A stretch of 19,884 nt of DNA from an uncultured Lachnospiraceae bacterium (GTDB lineage: Bacteria > Bacillota_A > Clostridia > Lachnospirales > Lachnospiraceae). The translations under genes and the position numbers were made by a program. The stretch lies in NCBI GenBank assembly GCA_910585655.1, contig CAJUFW010000009.1:9001-28884 (forward strand), given 5' to 3'. The notes under the pieces are model-generated. The model had not been told where the DNA came from, searched no databases, and saw only the letters and a program-made list of their open reading frames with translations. Shown in pieces: positions 1 through 8,330 of this stretch (positions are counted from its first letter, which is position 1; the number at the start of each line of letters is the position of its first letter).

Positions 1-63
1 CAGGAATTTTCTCCCCAGTTAAGGGGTATTGAAATGGAGATGCGGAACTTAAATAGGAGGTAA
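1..63 (+). CDS. C-terminal end of an upstream gene (partial, unidentified)
   Basis: The frame starting at base 1 is open for 20 codons and stops at TAA 61-63. It would end in ...FSPQLRGIEMEMRNLNRR. The stop sits directly against the AGGAGG ribosome binding site of the following GH5 gene, which is typical of translationally coupled operon genes. I cannot identify the product from 20 residues. The GH5 neighbour suggests a carbohydrate-use gene, such as a transporter part or another glycosidase, but that is inference. It could also be a chance open frame. Confidence 0.35.
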   Translation, partial: QEFSPQLRGIEMEMRNLNRR

Positions 64-65
64 AA

Positions 66-1781
66 ATGAGTAAGTATAATAATGGTTGTGTAAAGGGTGT
101 GCTGCGCGCCCAAGGAAGAGGATTTGTGAATGAAGCAGGGGAACCGGTGGTACTAGCGGGATATGCCATTGCCAACTGGCAGAACCCGGAAGGATTTATG
201 GTGGGTCAGCCGCCGCGTCCGCTAGAATGGGTATTTCCAAAGGACGACCGGCAGAATAACCAGCGATTTGACCGCCGCCGGACCATTTCCCAGGTAGTAC
301 AGGAACTGTGCGGAAGCGAATATTTAAGTACATTTTGGGATCGATGGGAAGAAGCTCATACCAATGAAGAGGATATCAAGGCGATGGCAGAAGACGGATG
401 GAACTGCGTGCGTGTGGTTTTAGATGCCAACGCTCTGCTTTATGAGGAGCCAGGGATTCAATTCAATGAAAAAGCATTTACACGCTTAGATCATCTGTTT
501 GACTGGTGTGAGAAATATAAAATATATGTAATTTTAGATATGCACGCTTCTGTCGGTGGTATCAACGGTTGCTGCGGAGATGCTTTGTTTAATCATTATC
601 CAAGTCTTTTGATGGATGAAGAAAGCAAGGAACGCCAGATTCTTTTATGGGAGGAATTGACAAGGAGATATCATGAGCGTTGGATTTTAGCAGGTTATGA
701 TTTAGCCAATGAGCCGGTCAGCACTCCGCCGGCATACTTTGCAATTCCGCTTTTGGAACAATATTACATCGAATGTATCGAACGGATGCGGAAAATTGAC
801 GGTGGAAAACATATCTTTTTCCTGGAAGGACCTGCTTTTGCCCGCAGCAATGAGATATTTGGTCATGATTACGATCCAGGCTATCACAACTGGGCAATCA
901 ATGTCCATATTTATGGGGCAGATTGTTCTCTCAAGGACTTACGTCCTTATATACTGAAAGGTTTGGAACTAGATGTGCCGATCTGGATTAGCGAATGTGG
1001 CTCTCATCCGATTGCCAATGCGGTATTTTTTGATATGTGCGGGCATTTGGGTATCGGCTATTCCATCTGGGGGTGGAAGACAGCGGCGCGGGAAGGCAGA
1101 ACGAATAATTTAGGGCAGGTATTACCAAAGGAGTGGGATAAAATTGCCGCCTTTATTTCCGGTGGTCCACGTCCATCCTATGAAAACAGCCAAAGGATTT
1201 TTGACGAATACTTAGAAAGTCTGTGGTATCAAAACTGTATCCGTAATAAAGAATATCCACGTTTGAGTCAGAAACGTCCTAATATCAATGTTCCGGGTGT
1301 CGGTTATGATATGTGGGAGCCGGATGGAAGGCGCTATTATGGGAACTGGGAATGGGGAAATTATCTGGAATTTCGTGCAGAAGACCATACAAAGCTTGTT
1401 TGGGCTACCCAAAAACGGCATCCATTCCCGTCCTTTGACTTTGACTGTGGACCAAAACCAGAGGTCAGATATGATCCGTTGTTTGACTTGGCGTTAGAGC
1501 TATCTGCCGAGGAATATGCTTATTATACGGTTCATGAGGTAGAAAAGCTTTGTCAGGTTTCGGTAGAAGGGACAGCGTTAGAAGAGGCTAAAATCGAGGT
1601 TTACTGTAATGGAGATCTGGTCGGTGAGGTAACACTGCCAAAAACAACCATGTCCATAACAGAGGAGGAACATCTGCCGCTATCAGAAAGCGTTGCTATT
1701 CCGGCAGGAGAAGAGGCTGTCGTAAAACTGGTAGTGAAGCAGGGAACGGTTCAGATCAAAAATGTAAAATTTGCGTATTAA
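66..1781 (+). CDS. Glycoside hydrolase family 5-like protein with C-terminal beta-domain
   Basis: A 571-residue protein of the GH5/clan GH-A type, expected to hydrolyse beta-linked glycans with retention of configuration. The acid/base glutamate fits E216 in YDLANEP and the nucleophile fits E310 in WISECG. VILDMHA (155-161) is the usual strand-3 signature, and the (beta/alpha)8 barrel spans about residues 20-370. A linker follows, then an aromatic-rich segment (about 395-440) and a beta-rich C-terminal domain (about 480-571) ending VKLVVKQGTVQIKNVKFAY, which resembles CBM6/35-like carbohydrate-binding folds; that last assignment is tentative. There is no signal peptide or membrane segment, so it should act in the cytoplasm on imported oligosaccharides or glycosides. 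The start is set by AGGAGG at 55-60. A strong terminator follows. Exact substrate (glucan, mannan or glycosylceramide type) cannot be read from the sequence. Confidence 0.85.
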   Translation: MSKYNNGCVKGVLRAQGRGFVNEAGEPVVLAGYAIANWQNPEGFMVGQPPRPLEWVFPKDDRQNNQRFDRRRTISQVVQELCGSEYLSTFWDRWEEAHTNEEDIKAMAEDGWNCVRVVLDANALLYEEPGIQFNEKAFTRLDHLFDWCEKYKIYVILDMHASVGGINGCCGDALFNHYPSLLMDEESKERQILLWEELTRRYHERWILAGYDLANEPVSTPPAYFAIPLLEQYYIECIERMRKIDGGKHIFFLEGPAFARSNEIFGHDYDPGYHNWAINVHIYGADCSLKDLRPYILKGLELDVPIWISECGSHPIANAVFFDMCGHLGIGYSIWGWKTAAREGRTNNLGQVLPKEWDKIAAFISGGPRPSYENSQRIFDEYLESLWYQNCIRNKEYPRLSQKRPNINVPGVGYDMWEPDGRRYYGNWEWGNYLEFRAEDHTKLVWATQKRHPFPSFDFDCGPKPEVRYDPLFDLALELSAEEYAYYTVHEVEKLCQVSVEGTALEEAKIEVYCNGDLVGEVTLPKTTMSITEEEHLPLSESVAIPAGEEAVVKLVVKQGTVQIKNVKFAY

Positions 1782-1830
1782 AACAGTTTTTTGACAGAGA
1801 AAACCCTGCCAGTTCTCTGGATTGGAAAAG

Positions 1831-1875
1831 GCTATGATTCTTTTCATAAAGGAATTATGGCTTTTTTCTTTTTTT
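1831..1875 (+). terminator. Rho-independent terminator after the GH5 gene
   Basis: The arms GCTATGATTC (1831-1840) and GAATTATGGC (1852-1861) pair over 10 bp with two G-U wobbles. The stem can extend inward through TTTT/AAAG to a three-base loop. A T-rich tract (1862-1875) interrupted by a single C follows at once. Placed 50 bases past the GH5 stop and before the dapL promoter, it separates the two transcription units. Confidence 0.85.
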
Positions 1876-1886
1876 GAAAATGGGGC

Positions 1887-1915
1887 TTGTCAGTTTCTCC
1901 GAAATCGGTTATGAT
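1887..1915 (+). promoter_or_regulatory. Sigma-A promoter of dapL
   Basis: TTGTCA (1887-1892), a 17-base spacer and TATGAT (1910-1915) form a near-consensus vegetative promoter. Transcription should begin near 1922, giving a leader of about 95 bases before dapL. Confidence 0.7.
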
Positions 1916-1931
1916 TAGAACAGCAGAAAGG

Positions 1932-1951
1932 ATTGTATACAACAGTACAAT
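1932..1951. promoter_or_regulatory. Palindromic operator candidate downstream of the dapL promoter
   Basis: TTGTATACAA at 1933-1942 is a perfect 10-bp palindrome centred about 16 bases past the predicted start site. ATTGTA (1932-1937) is also repeated inverted as TACAAT (1946-1951). The GTATAC core resembles GntR-type operators. A repressor bound here would block transcription; the regulator is unknown. Confidence 0.3.
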
Positions 1952-2017
1952 AAATAAGATGGAGACTTTTGTCAAGTACGCTATGAAAAATTAACCAGAA
2001 AGAATGGAGGAAAAAAT

Positions 2018-3232
2018 ATGTATAAGATCAATGAAAATTATTTAAAACTGCCAGGAAGCTATCTGTTTTCTACGATTGGCAAAAAGGTTAAGGAGTATTC
2101 GGCTGCTCATCCGGATAAAAGCATCGTCCGTTTGGGAATCGGCGATGTGACGCTGCCTCTGGCTCCGGCTGTGATCGAGCGGCTGCACAGTGCGGTCGAT
2201 GAGATGAGCCGTGCGGAAACCTTTAAGGGCTATGCGCCGGAATTAGGCTATGAATTTTTACGTCAGGCGATTATCGATCATGATTATACAGCCAGGGGGG
2301 CTCATATCGAGCTGGACGAAATTTTTATCAGCGACGGAGCGAAAAGCGATTCCGGTAATATCGGAGATATTTTTGCCCTGGACAATAAAATCGCCGTCTG
2401 TGATCCGGTTTATCCGGTCTATGTGGATACCAATGCCATGTCCGGCAGAACAGGCGTGTATCTGGAACAGGAAGAACGCTGGTCGAATGTGATCTATATG
2501 CCATGTACGGCAGAGACGAATTTCCTGCCGGAGCTGCCAAAGGAACGTCCGGACATCATTTATCTGTGTTTTCCGAATAACCCGACCGGATCGGCGATTA
2601 CCAAATCGGAATTGCAGCGTTGGGTGGACTATGCCAACCGGGAAGGTTGTGTGATTATTTACGATGCCGCTTACGAGGCATATATTTCAGAAGCCGATGT
2701 ACCACATTCGATCTATGAATGCGAGGGAGCAAGAACCTGTGCGATTGAGCTGCGAAGCTTTTCTAAAAATGCCGGCTTTACGGGAACTCGTCTGGGCTTT
2801 ACCGTCATTCCAAAGGATTTAACATGCGGCGGCGTATCTTTAAACAGCCTGTGGGCAAGACGGCATGGAACGAAATTTAACGGCGCGCCATACATCATTC
2901 AGGCTGCCGGAGCTGCCGTTTATACCCCGGAAGGGCAGAAGCAGACGGCAGAACAGGTCGCTTACTATATGAACAATGCCAAAACCATCCGCGAGGGACT
3001 AAGAGAGGCTGGCTATACGGTTTCAGGCGGTGTCAATGCGCCGTACGTCTGGCTTCAGACACCAAAGGGCATGACCTCCTGGCAGTTTTTTGATTATCTG
3101 TTGGAGGAGGCTGGTGTTGTCGGAACACCTGGTTCCGGCTTTGGACCAAGCGGAGAAGGGTATTTCCGGCTGACGGCGTTCGGGACGTATGAAAATACGG
3201 TAGAGGCGATTGCTAGGATAAAAAGGTTGTAA
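2018..3232 (+). CDS. dapL: LL-diaminopimelate aminotransferase
   Basis: A 404-residue PLP-dependent class I/II aminotransferase that converts tetrahydrodipicolinate and glutamate to LL-2,6-diaminopimelate plus 2-oxoglutarate, a one-step bypass of the succinylase/acetylase routes to lysine and peptidoglycan. The PLP lysine is K250 in SFSKNAGFTGTR. FPNNPTG (185-191) and YDAAYEAY (215-222) are the cofactor-binding motifs. The N-terminal INENYLKLPGSYLFSTI and LGIGDVTLPL are hallmarks of DapL rather than of general aspartate aminotransferases, and the length is typical. GGAGG at 2006-2010 sets the start. It forms a single-gene unit with its own promoter, and a bidirectional hairpin terminator follows. 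Confidence 0.93.
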   Translation: MYKINENYLKLPGSYLFSTIGKKVKEYSAAHPDKSIVRLGIGDVTLPLAPAVIERLHSAVDEMSRAETFKGYAPELGYEFLRQAIIDHDYTARGAHIELDEIFISDGAKSDSGNIGDIFALDNKIAVCDPVYPVYVDTNAMSGRTGVYLEQEERWSNVIYMPCTAETNFLPELPKERPDIIYLCFPNNPTGSAITKSELQRWVDYANREGCVIIYDAAYEAYISEADVPHSIYECEGARTCAIELRSFSKNAGFTGTRLGFTVIPKDLTCGGVSLNSLWARRHGTKFNGAPYIIQAAGAAVYTPEGQKQTAEQVAYYMNNAKTIREGLREAGYTVSGGVNAPYVWLQTPKGMTSWQFFDYLLEEAGVVGTPGSGFGPSGEGYFRLTAFGTYENTVEAIARIKRL

Positions 3233-3256
3233 AGTGATAGAAACAGGTATAGAAAA

Positions 3257-3288
3257 GAGCCATCGGAAAGCATGCTTTCCGGTGGCTC
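3257..3288. terminator. Bidirectional terminator between dapL and the Uma2 gene
   Basis: GAGCCATCGGAAAG (3257-3270) pairs with CTTTCCGGTGGCTC (3275-3288) through 14 bp with one wobble, around the loop CATG. The minus strand continues into TTTTCTAT, a passable U-tract for the Uma2 transcript. The plus-strand tail (CTTGTCGTT) is poorer. It lies in the 63 bases between two convergent genes. Confidence 0.7.
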
Positions 3289-3295
3289 CTTGTCG

Positions 3296-3850
3296 TTATC
3301 CGGCGGTTAGTTCTGCGAGACAAAGCGAAAGCCCTTGTATCGTATGAGAAGCAACCGTATCTTGGAAGGTATATTTTTCGGCAGATTCTTTTGTTTTCTC
3401 ATGAAAATCATAAATCAGAATGCTTTTATCGGACGGATCGACAATCCAGTATTCCAGAACACCGGCTGTTCGATATTTGAATAATTTGGTGCCATAGTCC
3501 ATCTTTTGACTACTGGGAGACACGACCTCAATCACCCAGTCCGGTGCGCCCAGACAGCCGGAATCAGTCAGTTTGTCCGAGTCACAGATAACACTGATAT
3601 CCGGTTCGACATAGGTTTTGTCATCGGCATTCAGGAAGACTGCAAAGGGTGCAGGATAGACCTCGCAAGATCCTTGCTGCTGTTCGATATGGTTTCTGAT
3701 TTTCCAAACGAAAAAAGTAATCAGTTTTTGATGAAACCGTTTTGGCGGTGCCATCATATAAAGTTCTCCGTCAATCAGTTCTGCTCTCGTTCCATCCGGT
3801 AAGTTGTAGATATCTTCTATCGTATAATTTGGAAGTTTATTTAAGTCCAT
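3296..3850 (-). CDS. Uma2-family (DUF820) PD-(D/E)xK nuclease-like protein
   Basis: A 184-residue protein of the Uma2/DUF820 restriction-endonuclease-like fold. The family layout is visible: RAELIDGEL (E24), VEPDISVIC (D84), DWVIEVVSPSS (E108) and DYGTKLFKYRTAGVLEYWIVD (K122). Together E, D, E and K match a complete PD-(D/E)xK active site, and the length is normal for the family. The start at 3850 is chosen because GGAG lies 9 bases upstream on the minus strand; an upstream in-frame ATG at 4024 would add 58 residues unlike the family and run through the promoter. The biological role of Uma2 proteins is poorly known. It is divergent from the cas operon, but nothing proves a shared function. 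Confidence 0.85.
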   Translation of the reverse strand: MDLNKLPNYTIEDIYNLPDGTRAELIDGELYMMAPPKRFHQKLITFFVWKIRNHIEQQQGSCEVYPAPFAVFLNADDKTYVEPDISVICDSDKLTDSGCLGAPDWVIEVVSPSSQKMDYGTKLFKYRTAGVLEYWIVDPSDKSILIYDFHEKTKESAEKYTFQDTVASHTIQGLSLCLAELTAG

Positions 3851-3881
3851 ATAAAACGCTCCTTCTCCTGTCTTTTTAGTT

Positions 3882-3911
3882 AGTATATCATGAGAGAAGG
3901 TAGGGTGTAAA
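3882..3911 (-). promoter_or_regulatory. Promoter of the Uma2 gene
   Basis: On the minus strand TTTACA (3911-3906), an 18-base spacer and TATACT (3887-3882) form a good sigma-A promoter about 35 bases upstream of the chosen start codon. Confidence 0.6.
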
Positions 3912-4032
3912 GCAAAAAGAAGTAACATCTTTACGATTGTGTAGAGGAGCGGAGAACAGTGAGGCAGAATCGCTGGTGCCTGCGGAAAAAACAGAAAAAT
4001 GATGAATAATAGAAAAATAATCATTATAATTG

Positions 4033-4061
4033 TTGAAAATTTTCAGATTTTTGGTTACAAT
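4033..4061 (+). promoter_or_regulatory. Sigma-A promoter of the cas6-csm operon
   Basis: TTGAAA (4033-4038), a 17-base spacer and TACAAT (4056-4061) are close to consensus. An AT-rich stretch just upstream (about 3985-4032) could act as an UP element. The predicted start near 4068 leaves about 60 bases before cas6. No comparable promoter was seen inside the tightly packed genes to csm5. Confidence 0.7.
4034..4045. promoter_or_regulatory. 12-bp perfect palindrome on the cas promoter -35 box
   Basis: TGAAAATTTTCA is a perfect 12-bp palindrome that overlaps five of the six -35 bases and reaches into the spacer. A dimeric regulator bound here would exclude RNA polymerase. AT-rich palindromes can also arise by chance, so operator function is inference. 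Confidence 0.4.
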
Positions 4062-4128
4062 AAGGCTATTAGAAGATGGGAGAGAAGCAAACAACAGAAA
4101 GGTTTCTTTGAGAAAGGAAATAAGTAAT

Positions 4129-4881
4129 ATGTTGGCAGAAATAAGGATGCAGCTAGAGACAGATAAGGCTGATTTTGGATATTATCAATCCTCTAATATG
4201 CAGGGGATTCTGATGGAGCAGCTCGATACTGGTTATGCAGAAAGTCTACATAAGCCTGGGTTAAAGCCATATAGTCAGTATGTATTGGGTGGAGTACAAA
4301 AGGAATGGGTGGTAAAGACAGTTACTGCCGAGGCTTATCAGAAAATTATCATGCCGTTGCTAAAGGAAAGCTTTAGAGAGTTTACCCTGGATAAAAAAGA
4401 GATAAAAGTAAAAATTCAGTCAAAAAGCTTAAAAACAAGAAGAAAGCAGGATTTGCTAGAGGAATTTTATTCTGCAAGCTGTGATCGATATTTAGAACTG
4501 GAATTTATAACACCAACAGCTTTTAAAAGTGAGGGAAGATATATCAATATGCCAGATATGCGTTATATTTATCAAAGTCTGATGAATAAATACAGTGCTT
4601 CCTCAGAGGATATGGGGATGTATGATGAAGAAACACTGGAACAACTGGTGGCAAATAGCTATATTACCAGATATCATTTAAAAAGCGCTTTTTTTCCATT
4701 AGAAGGAGTAAAAATTCCGGCTTTTAGAGGGGAAATGTGTGTTAAAGTAGCCGGGACAGAAACTATGGCAAACTATGCAGGGCTGTTGATGAAATTTGGT
4801 GAATATTCTGGGATAGGGATTAAAACAGCGATAGGCATGGGAGGAATACTGCGAAAGGAAGGGAGGAGGAACCATGACTGA
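4129..4881 (+). CDS. cas6: CRISPR-associated endoribonuclease Cas6
   Basis: A 250-residue Cas6, the repeat-specific RNase that releases crRNAs from the array transcript. The family glycine-rich loop is clear near the C-terminus: GIGIKTAIGMGG (about 228-239). The N-terminal LHKPGLKPYSQY motif includes H41, a plausible catalytic histidine by comparison with other Cas6 proteins. The start at 4129 is preferred to an upstream in-frame ATG at 4030, which overlaps the promoter. A GAAAGG Shine-Dalgarno lies at 4112-4117. It is the first gene of the operon and overlaps csm1 by 8 bases. The repeat it should cut has a short hairpin whose 3' base lies exactly 8 nt before the spacer. Confidence 0.9.
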   Translation: MLAEIRMQLETDKADFGYYQSSNMQGILMEQLDTGYAESLHKPGLKPYSQYVLGGVQKEWVVKTVTAEAYQKIIMPLLKESFREFTLDKKEIKVKIQSKSLKTRRKQDLLEEFYSASCDRYLELEFITPTAFKSEGRYINMPDMRYIYQSLMNKYSASSEDMGMYDEETLEQLVANSYITRYHLKSAFFPLEGVKIPAFRGEMCVKVAGTETMANYAGLLMKFGEYSGIGIKTAIGMGGILRKEGRRNHD

Positions 4882-7237
4882 TGAGGAAACCAGGCTTGTA
4901 TTAGGAGGATTACTACACGATATTGGAAAGATTATTTATCGGCAGGGTAGTGACAGGAGAAAGCATAGTCAAAGTGGTTATGATTTTTTAAAGGAAGAAA
5001 TACAACTAGAGGACAAAGAGATATTGGATAGTGTAAGGTATCATCATGCAGATGCCCTTAGAGGAGCCAATATTTCTCATAATGCTCTGGCTTATCTGGT
5101 TTATATTGCGGACAATATTGCAGCAGCAGCGGATCGGCGTCAGAAGTCTTCCGAGGATACTGGATTTGAAATTTCCATACCTTTACAAAGTGTATTTAAT
5201 ATTTTAAACCGGAATAGGGAGGAATTTTATTATGAGCCGAAGACTTTGGATGAACGAGATGGTATCAATTATCCAATACCAGAAAAAAGGCAATTCCATG
5301 AAGCCTTTTACACCAAAATTTTAAGGAATCTAACAGATAATCTAAAAGGGTTAGAATGGACATCCGATTATGTAAATTCCTTGCTTGCGGTGATGGAAGC
5401 AAACCTTACTTATATTCCGTCTTCTACCGCAAAAGGGGAACTGGCAGATATTTCGCTGTTTGATCATGTAAAGTTGACAGCCGCCCTAGCAAGCTGTATT
5501 TGGGGATATTTGCAGGAAAAGAACTGTACGGATTACAGAACCGTTTTATATGAACAGGCAAAAGGATTTTATGAGGAAGAAGCATTTTTATTGTATTCCA
5601 TGGATGTTTCTGGAATACAGGATTTTATTTATACGATTGCAAGTAAAAATGCGTTGAAAACATTACGTGCCAGATCCTTTTATCTGGAGATTATGATGGA
5701 ACATATGATAGATGGGCTGTTACAGGAGGTGCATCTTTCCAGAGCGAATCTGCTTTACTCAGGAGGAGGTCATTGTTATATTTTGCTTCCGAATACCCAG
5801 TTTGTGAAAATGGCGGTAGAAGCATATATGGAAGGGGTAAATCATTGGCTGATGGAGGAGTTTACCATTTCTTTGTATGTGGCATGGGGATATGCTCCTT
5901 GTAGTGCAAATTACCTGAAAAATGTCCCGGAAGGAAGCTATGCTCAAATTTTTAAACAGACTGCAGAGAACATTTCCGAGAAAAAAAGTCACCGCTATTC
6001 GGCTTCGGATATCATAGCGTTTCATACAAAAAAATATGAGGATTCTACCCGTGAATGCGTTGTATGTAAGAAGATAGCAAAAGTAGATGAGGAGAATAGA
6101 TGCCCCATTTGCAAAGCGATTGAACGATTTTCCAAAAATATTTTATACGATGAGTATTTTTCTGTCATACAGGAGCCAGAAGAAGGAGCGCTTCCGCTTC
6201 CGGGAGGATATTTTCTGGTATCGGACAACGATGCTTCTCTAAGAAAACGAATGCAACAAAAGAGCTTTGTGAGAGCTTATAGCAAAAATCAGATGGTGAC
6301 AGGGAAAAATATTGCGACAAAGCTTTGGGTAGGTGATTATACAACAGGAAGAACTTTTGAGGAATATGCTCAGGATGCAGCAGGAATCTCAAGGATAGGA
6401 ATTTTGCGTGCAGATGTAGATAATTTGGGACAGGCATTCGTATCAGGCTTTGAAAATCCAGAAAACCAGAACCGGTATGTAACGTTGTCTAGGACGGCTA
6501 CTTTATCCAGACAATTATCTCTGTTTTTTAAATTTCATATCAATCAATTACTTTCCGAGGGCAGTTACTCGATCGAACAGGGAAAGCCTGGAGAAAGATT
6601 TGCTACGATTTGCTACTCGGGAGGAGATGATTTATTTATTGTAGGCTCCTGGAATGATATCATAGAGCTGGCAGTGGATATTCAGAAAAGCTTTGAACGC
6701 TATACGCAGGGAACCTTGACGCTTTCGGCAGGAATCGGGATTTATAGTCCAGGATACCCGATCAGCGCTATTGCCAGAGAGGTAGCAGAGTTAGAGGATG
6801 CCTCGAAAAAGTTACCAGGAAAAGCGGCTGTTACGATGTTTGAAGATGGAGAATATCATACGATAAAAGACAGCCAGGGGATAGAATATCAGGTGAAAGA
6901 TGGAACTTATAGCTGGAAGGAAATGGAACAGGGAGTATTAGAAGAAAAGTTTCAGGTGATTTCCAAATTTTTTACGGAATCAGAGGAACAAGGGAAAAAC
7001 TTTCTTTACCAGATATTAGAACTGATTCGGGGGAGAAAAGAAAAAATAAACTTTGCCAGATATGTATATCTTTTATCCAGAATGGAGCCGGACAAAAAAG
7101 CAAGCGCAGAACAGAAGGAACATTATCGGGCGTTTTCAAAAAAGATGTATCAATGGATAAAGAGTGAATCAGATTGCAGACAGTTAAAAACAGCAATTCA
7201 GTTATATGCGTATCTGGTGCGAGAGAAGGAGGAATAA
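4874..7237 (+). CDS. csm1: Type III-A Cas10/Csm1 (HD nuclease and cOA synthase)
   Basis: A 787-residue large subunit of the Csm complex. On target RNA binding it cleaves single-stranded DNA and makes cyclic oligoadenylates. Visible parts in order: HD domain with LLHDIGK (H15, D16) and further metal ligands around H31, H57/H58-x-D60 and D80; first palm with YSMDVSGIQDFIY (241-253) and SGGGH (296-300); a zinc-ribbon with C395, C398, C410 and C413; second palm with LRADVDNLG (511-519) and the cyclase motif GGDD (583-586) in CYSGGDDLFIVG; then a helical C-terminal domain. Both catalytic centres look intact, which fits with the presence of Csm6. It follows cas6 with an 8-base overlap and a GGAGG site at 4863-4867. 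Confidence 0.96.
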   Translation: MTDEETRLVLGGLLHDIGKIIYRQGSDRRKHSQSGYDFLKEEIQLEDKEILDSVRYHHADALRGANISHNALAYLVYIADNIAAAADRRQKSSEDTGFEISIPLQSVFNILNRNREEFYYEPKTLDERDGINYPIPEKRQFHEAFYTKILRNLTDNLKGLEWTSDYVNSLLAVMEANLTYIPSSTAKGELADISLFDHVKLTAALASCIWGYLQEKNCTDYRTVLYEQAKGFYEEEAFLLYSMDVSGIQDFIYTIASKNALKTLRARSFYLEIMMEHMIDGLLQEVHLSRANLLYSGGGHCYILLPNTQFVKMAVEAYMEGVNHWLMEEFTISLYVAWGYAPCSANYLKNVPEGSYAQIFKQTAENISEKKSHRYSASDIIAFHTKKYEDSTRECVVCKKIAKVDEENRCPICKAIERFSKNILYDEYFSVIQEPEEGALPLPGGYFLVSDNDASLRKRMQQKSFVRAYSKNQMVTGKNIATKLWVGDYTTGRTFEEYAQDAAGISRIGILRADVDNLGQAFVSGFENPENQNRYVTLSRTATLSRQLSLFFKFHINQLLSEGSYSIEQGKPGERFATICYSGGDDLFIVGSWNDIIELAVDIQKSFERYTQGTLTLSAGIGIYSPGYPISAIAREVAELEDASKKLPGKAAVTMFEDGEYHTIKDSQGIEYQVKDGTYSWKEMEQGVLEEKFQVISKFFTESEEQGKNFLYQILELIRGRKEKINFARYVYLLSRMEPDKKASAEQKEHYRAFSKKMYQWIKSESDCRQLKTAIQLYAYLVREKEE

Positions 7238-7240
7238 AAC

Positions 7241-7633
7241 ATGCAGGTGAATGAACAAAACTACGTAGAAGAAGCAGAGCGGGTGATTATAAAGCTGACA
7301 AAATTAAAGGATACAAGAAATCGTTCCGTTTCCTTGGTGACGACCTCCAAGCTGCGGAATCTTCTGGCACTTACGTCGGATATTTATAATGAAGTAATGG
7401 GACAGAACGGAGATACATTAGAGGAAGAAATCTGTTCTCGGATTGAATATTTACGGGTTCGGTTTTTATATGAAGCAGGAAGGGAACCAGCAGTCAGAAG
7501 ATTAGTAGAGGAAGCAAAGCTGTTAGAGGTATTAAAGGGAATCCATGGAAGTAAGAAAAACTTTATCTTGTTCAGTCGATATATGGAAGCGTTGGTAGCA
7601 TTTCGGAAATATTATGATGAAAATGATGACTAA
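7241..7633 (+). CDS. csm2: Type III-A small subunit Csm2
   Basis: A 130-residue all-helical small subunit that lines the inner belly of the Csm filament and contacts the target RNA. The family signature is VTTSKLRNLLALTSDIYNE (about 33-51), followed by an R-rich helix, LRVRFLYEAGREPAVRRLV (71-89), and FILFSRYMEALVAFRKYY near the end. It starts 3 bases after csm1 with its GGAGG inside the last csm1 codons. Length and position are as expected. Confidence 0.93.
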   Translation: MQVNEQNYVEEAERVIIKLTKLKDTRNRSVSLVTTSKLRNLLALTSDIYNEVMGQNGDTLEEEICSRIEYLRVRFLYEAGREPAVRRLVEEAKLLEVLKGIHGSKKNFILFSRYMEALVAFRKYYDENDD

Positions 7634-7647
7634 GGAGGAATAAGACG

Positions 7648-8325
7648 ATGTATGCAAAGATTCAGATAAAAGGAAACATGGAGGTAAAAACAGGACTTCA
7701 TATTGGTGGTTCCTCTGCATTTGCTGCGATTGGTGCCGTAGATGCTCCGGTAATAAAAGATACAAGAACAAATTTGCCGATGGTACCAGGAAGCAGCCTG
7801 AAAGGAAAAATAAGAACTCTGTTAGCAAAGGAATATAATACGAACGGAGTGAAAAAGCCAGACGAGGATGCAGAGTGTCTGACAAGATTGTTTGGCAGTG
7901 CGAAAAAGGATCAGGTAAAAAGAAGCCGGATTCTGATATCCGATATGTTTTTGTGTAATGAGAAGGAGCTGCGGGAACAAGGATTGCAAGGCTTGACGGA
8001 AATAAAATTTGAAAATACGATTAGTCGTGCAACCGGTGTAGCGAATCCACGGCAGATTGAACGAATCGTGCGGGGAGCGATCTTTGGATTGGATATGATG
8101 TATGAAGCGGAACAGGAAGATGAAATCATAGAGGATTTTTCTGTTTTGGCAGAGGGCTTGAAGCTGATCCAATATGATTATCTGGGAGGAAATGGTTCCA
8201 GAGGCTATGGCAAGGTATTATTTCAGAATGTGCATGCCACAGTAGTGATCGGAACGATCGGAGAGCAGATAATAGAAACATGCAATCAGCTTCTACAGAA
8301 GACACAGATGCTCGGAGAGGAGTAA
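7648..8325 (+). CDS. csm3: Type III-A RAMP protein Csm3 (target RNA cleavage)
   Basis: A 225-residue Cas7-type RAMP, the backbone subunit that cuts bound target RNA at 6-nt intervals. GLHIGGSSAFAAIGAVDAPVIKD holds D32, which aligns with the catalytic aspartate described for Csm3. VPGSSLKGKIRTLL (46-59) is the RAMP glycine-rich segment, and GGNGSRGYGKV near the C-terminus is the conserved G-loop. A GGAGG site at 7634-7638 sets the start, 14 bases after csm2. Confidence 0.95.
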   Translation: MYAKIQIKGNMEVKTGLHIGGSSAFAAIGAVDAPVIKDTRTNLPMVPGSSLKGKIRTLLAKEYNTNGVKKPDEDAECLTRLFGSAKKDQVKRSRILISDMFLCNEKELREQGLQGLTEIKFENTISRATGVANPRQIERIVRGAIFGLDMMYEAEQEDEIIEDFSVLAEGLKLIQYDYLGGNGSRGYGKVLFQNVHATVVIGTIGEQIIETCNQLLQKTQMLGEE

Positions 8326-8330
8326 GGGAT

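Noticed and set aside
3851..4024. Longer Uma2 start at 4024 adding 58 residues
   Set aside because: The added part runs through a good promoter and has no family resemblance; GGAG supports the start at 3850.
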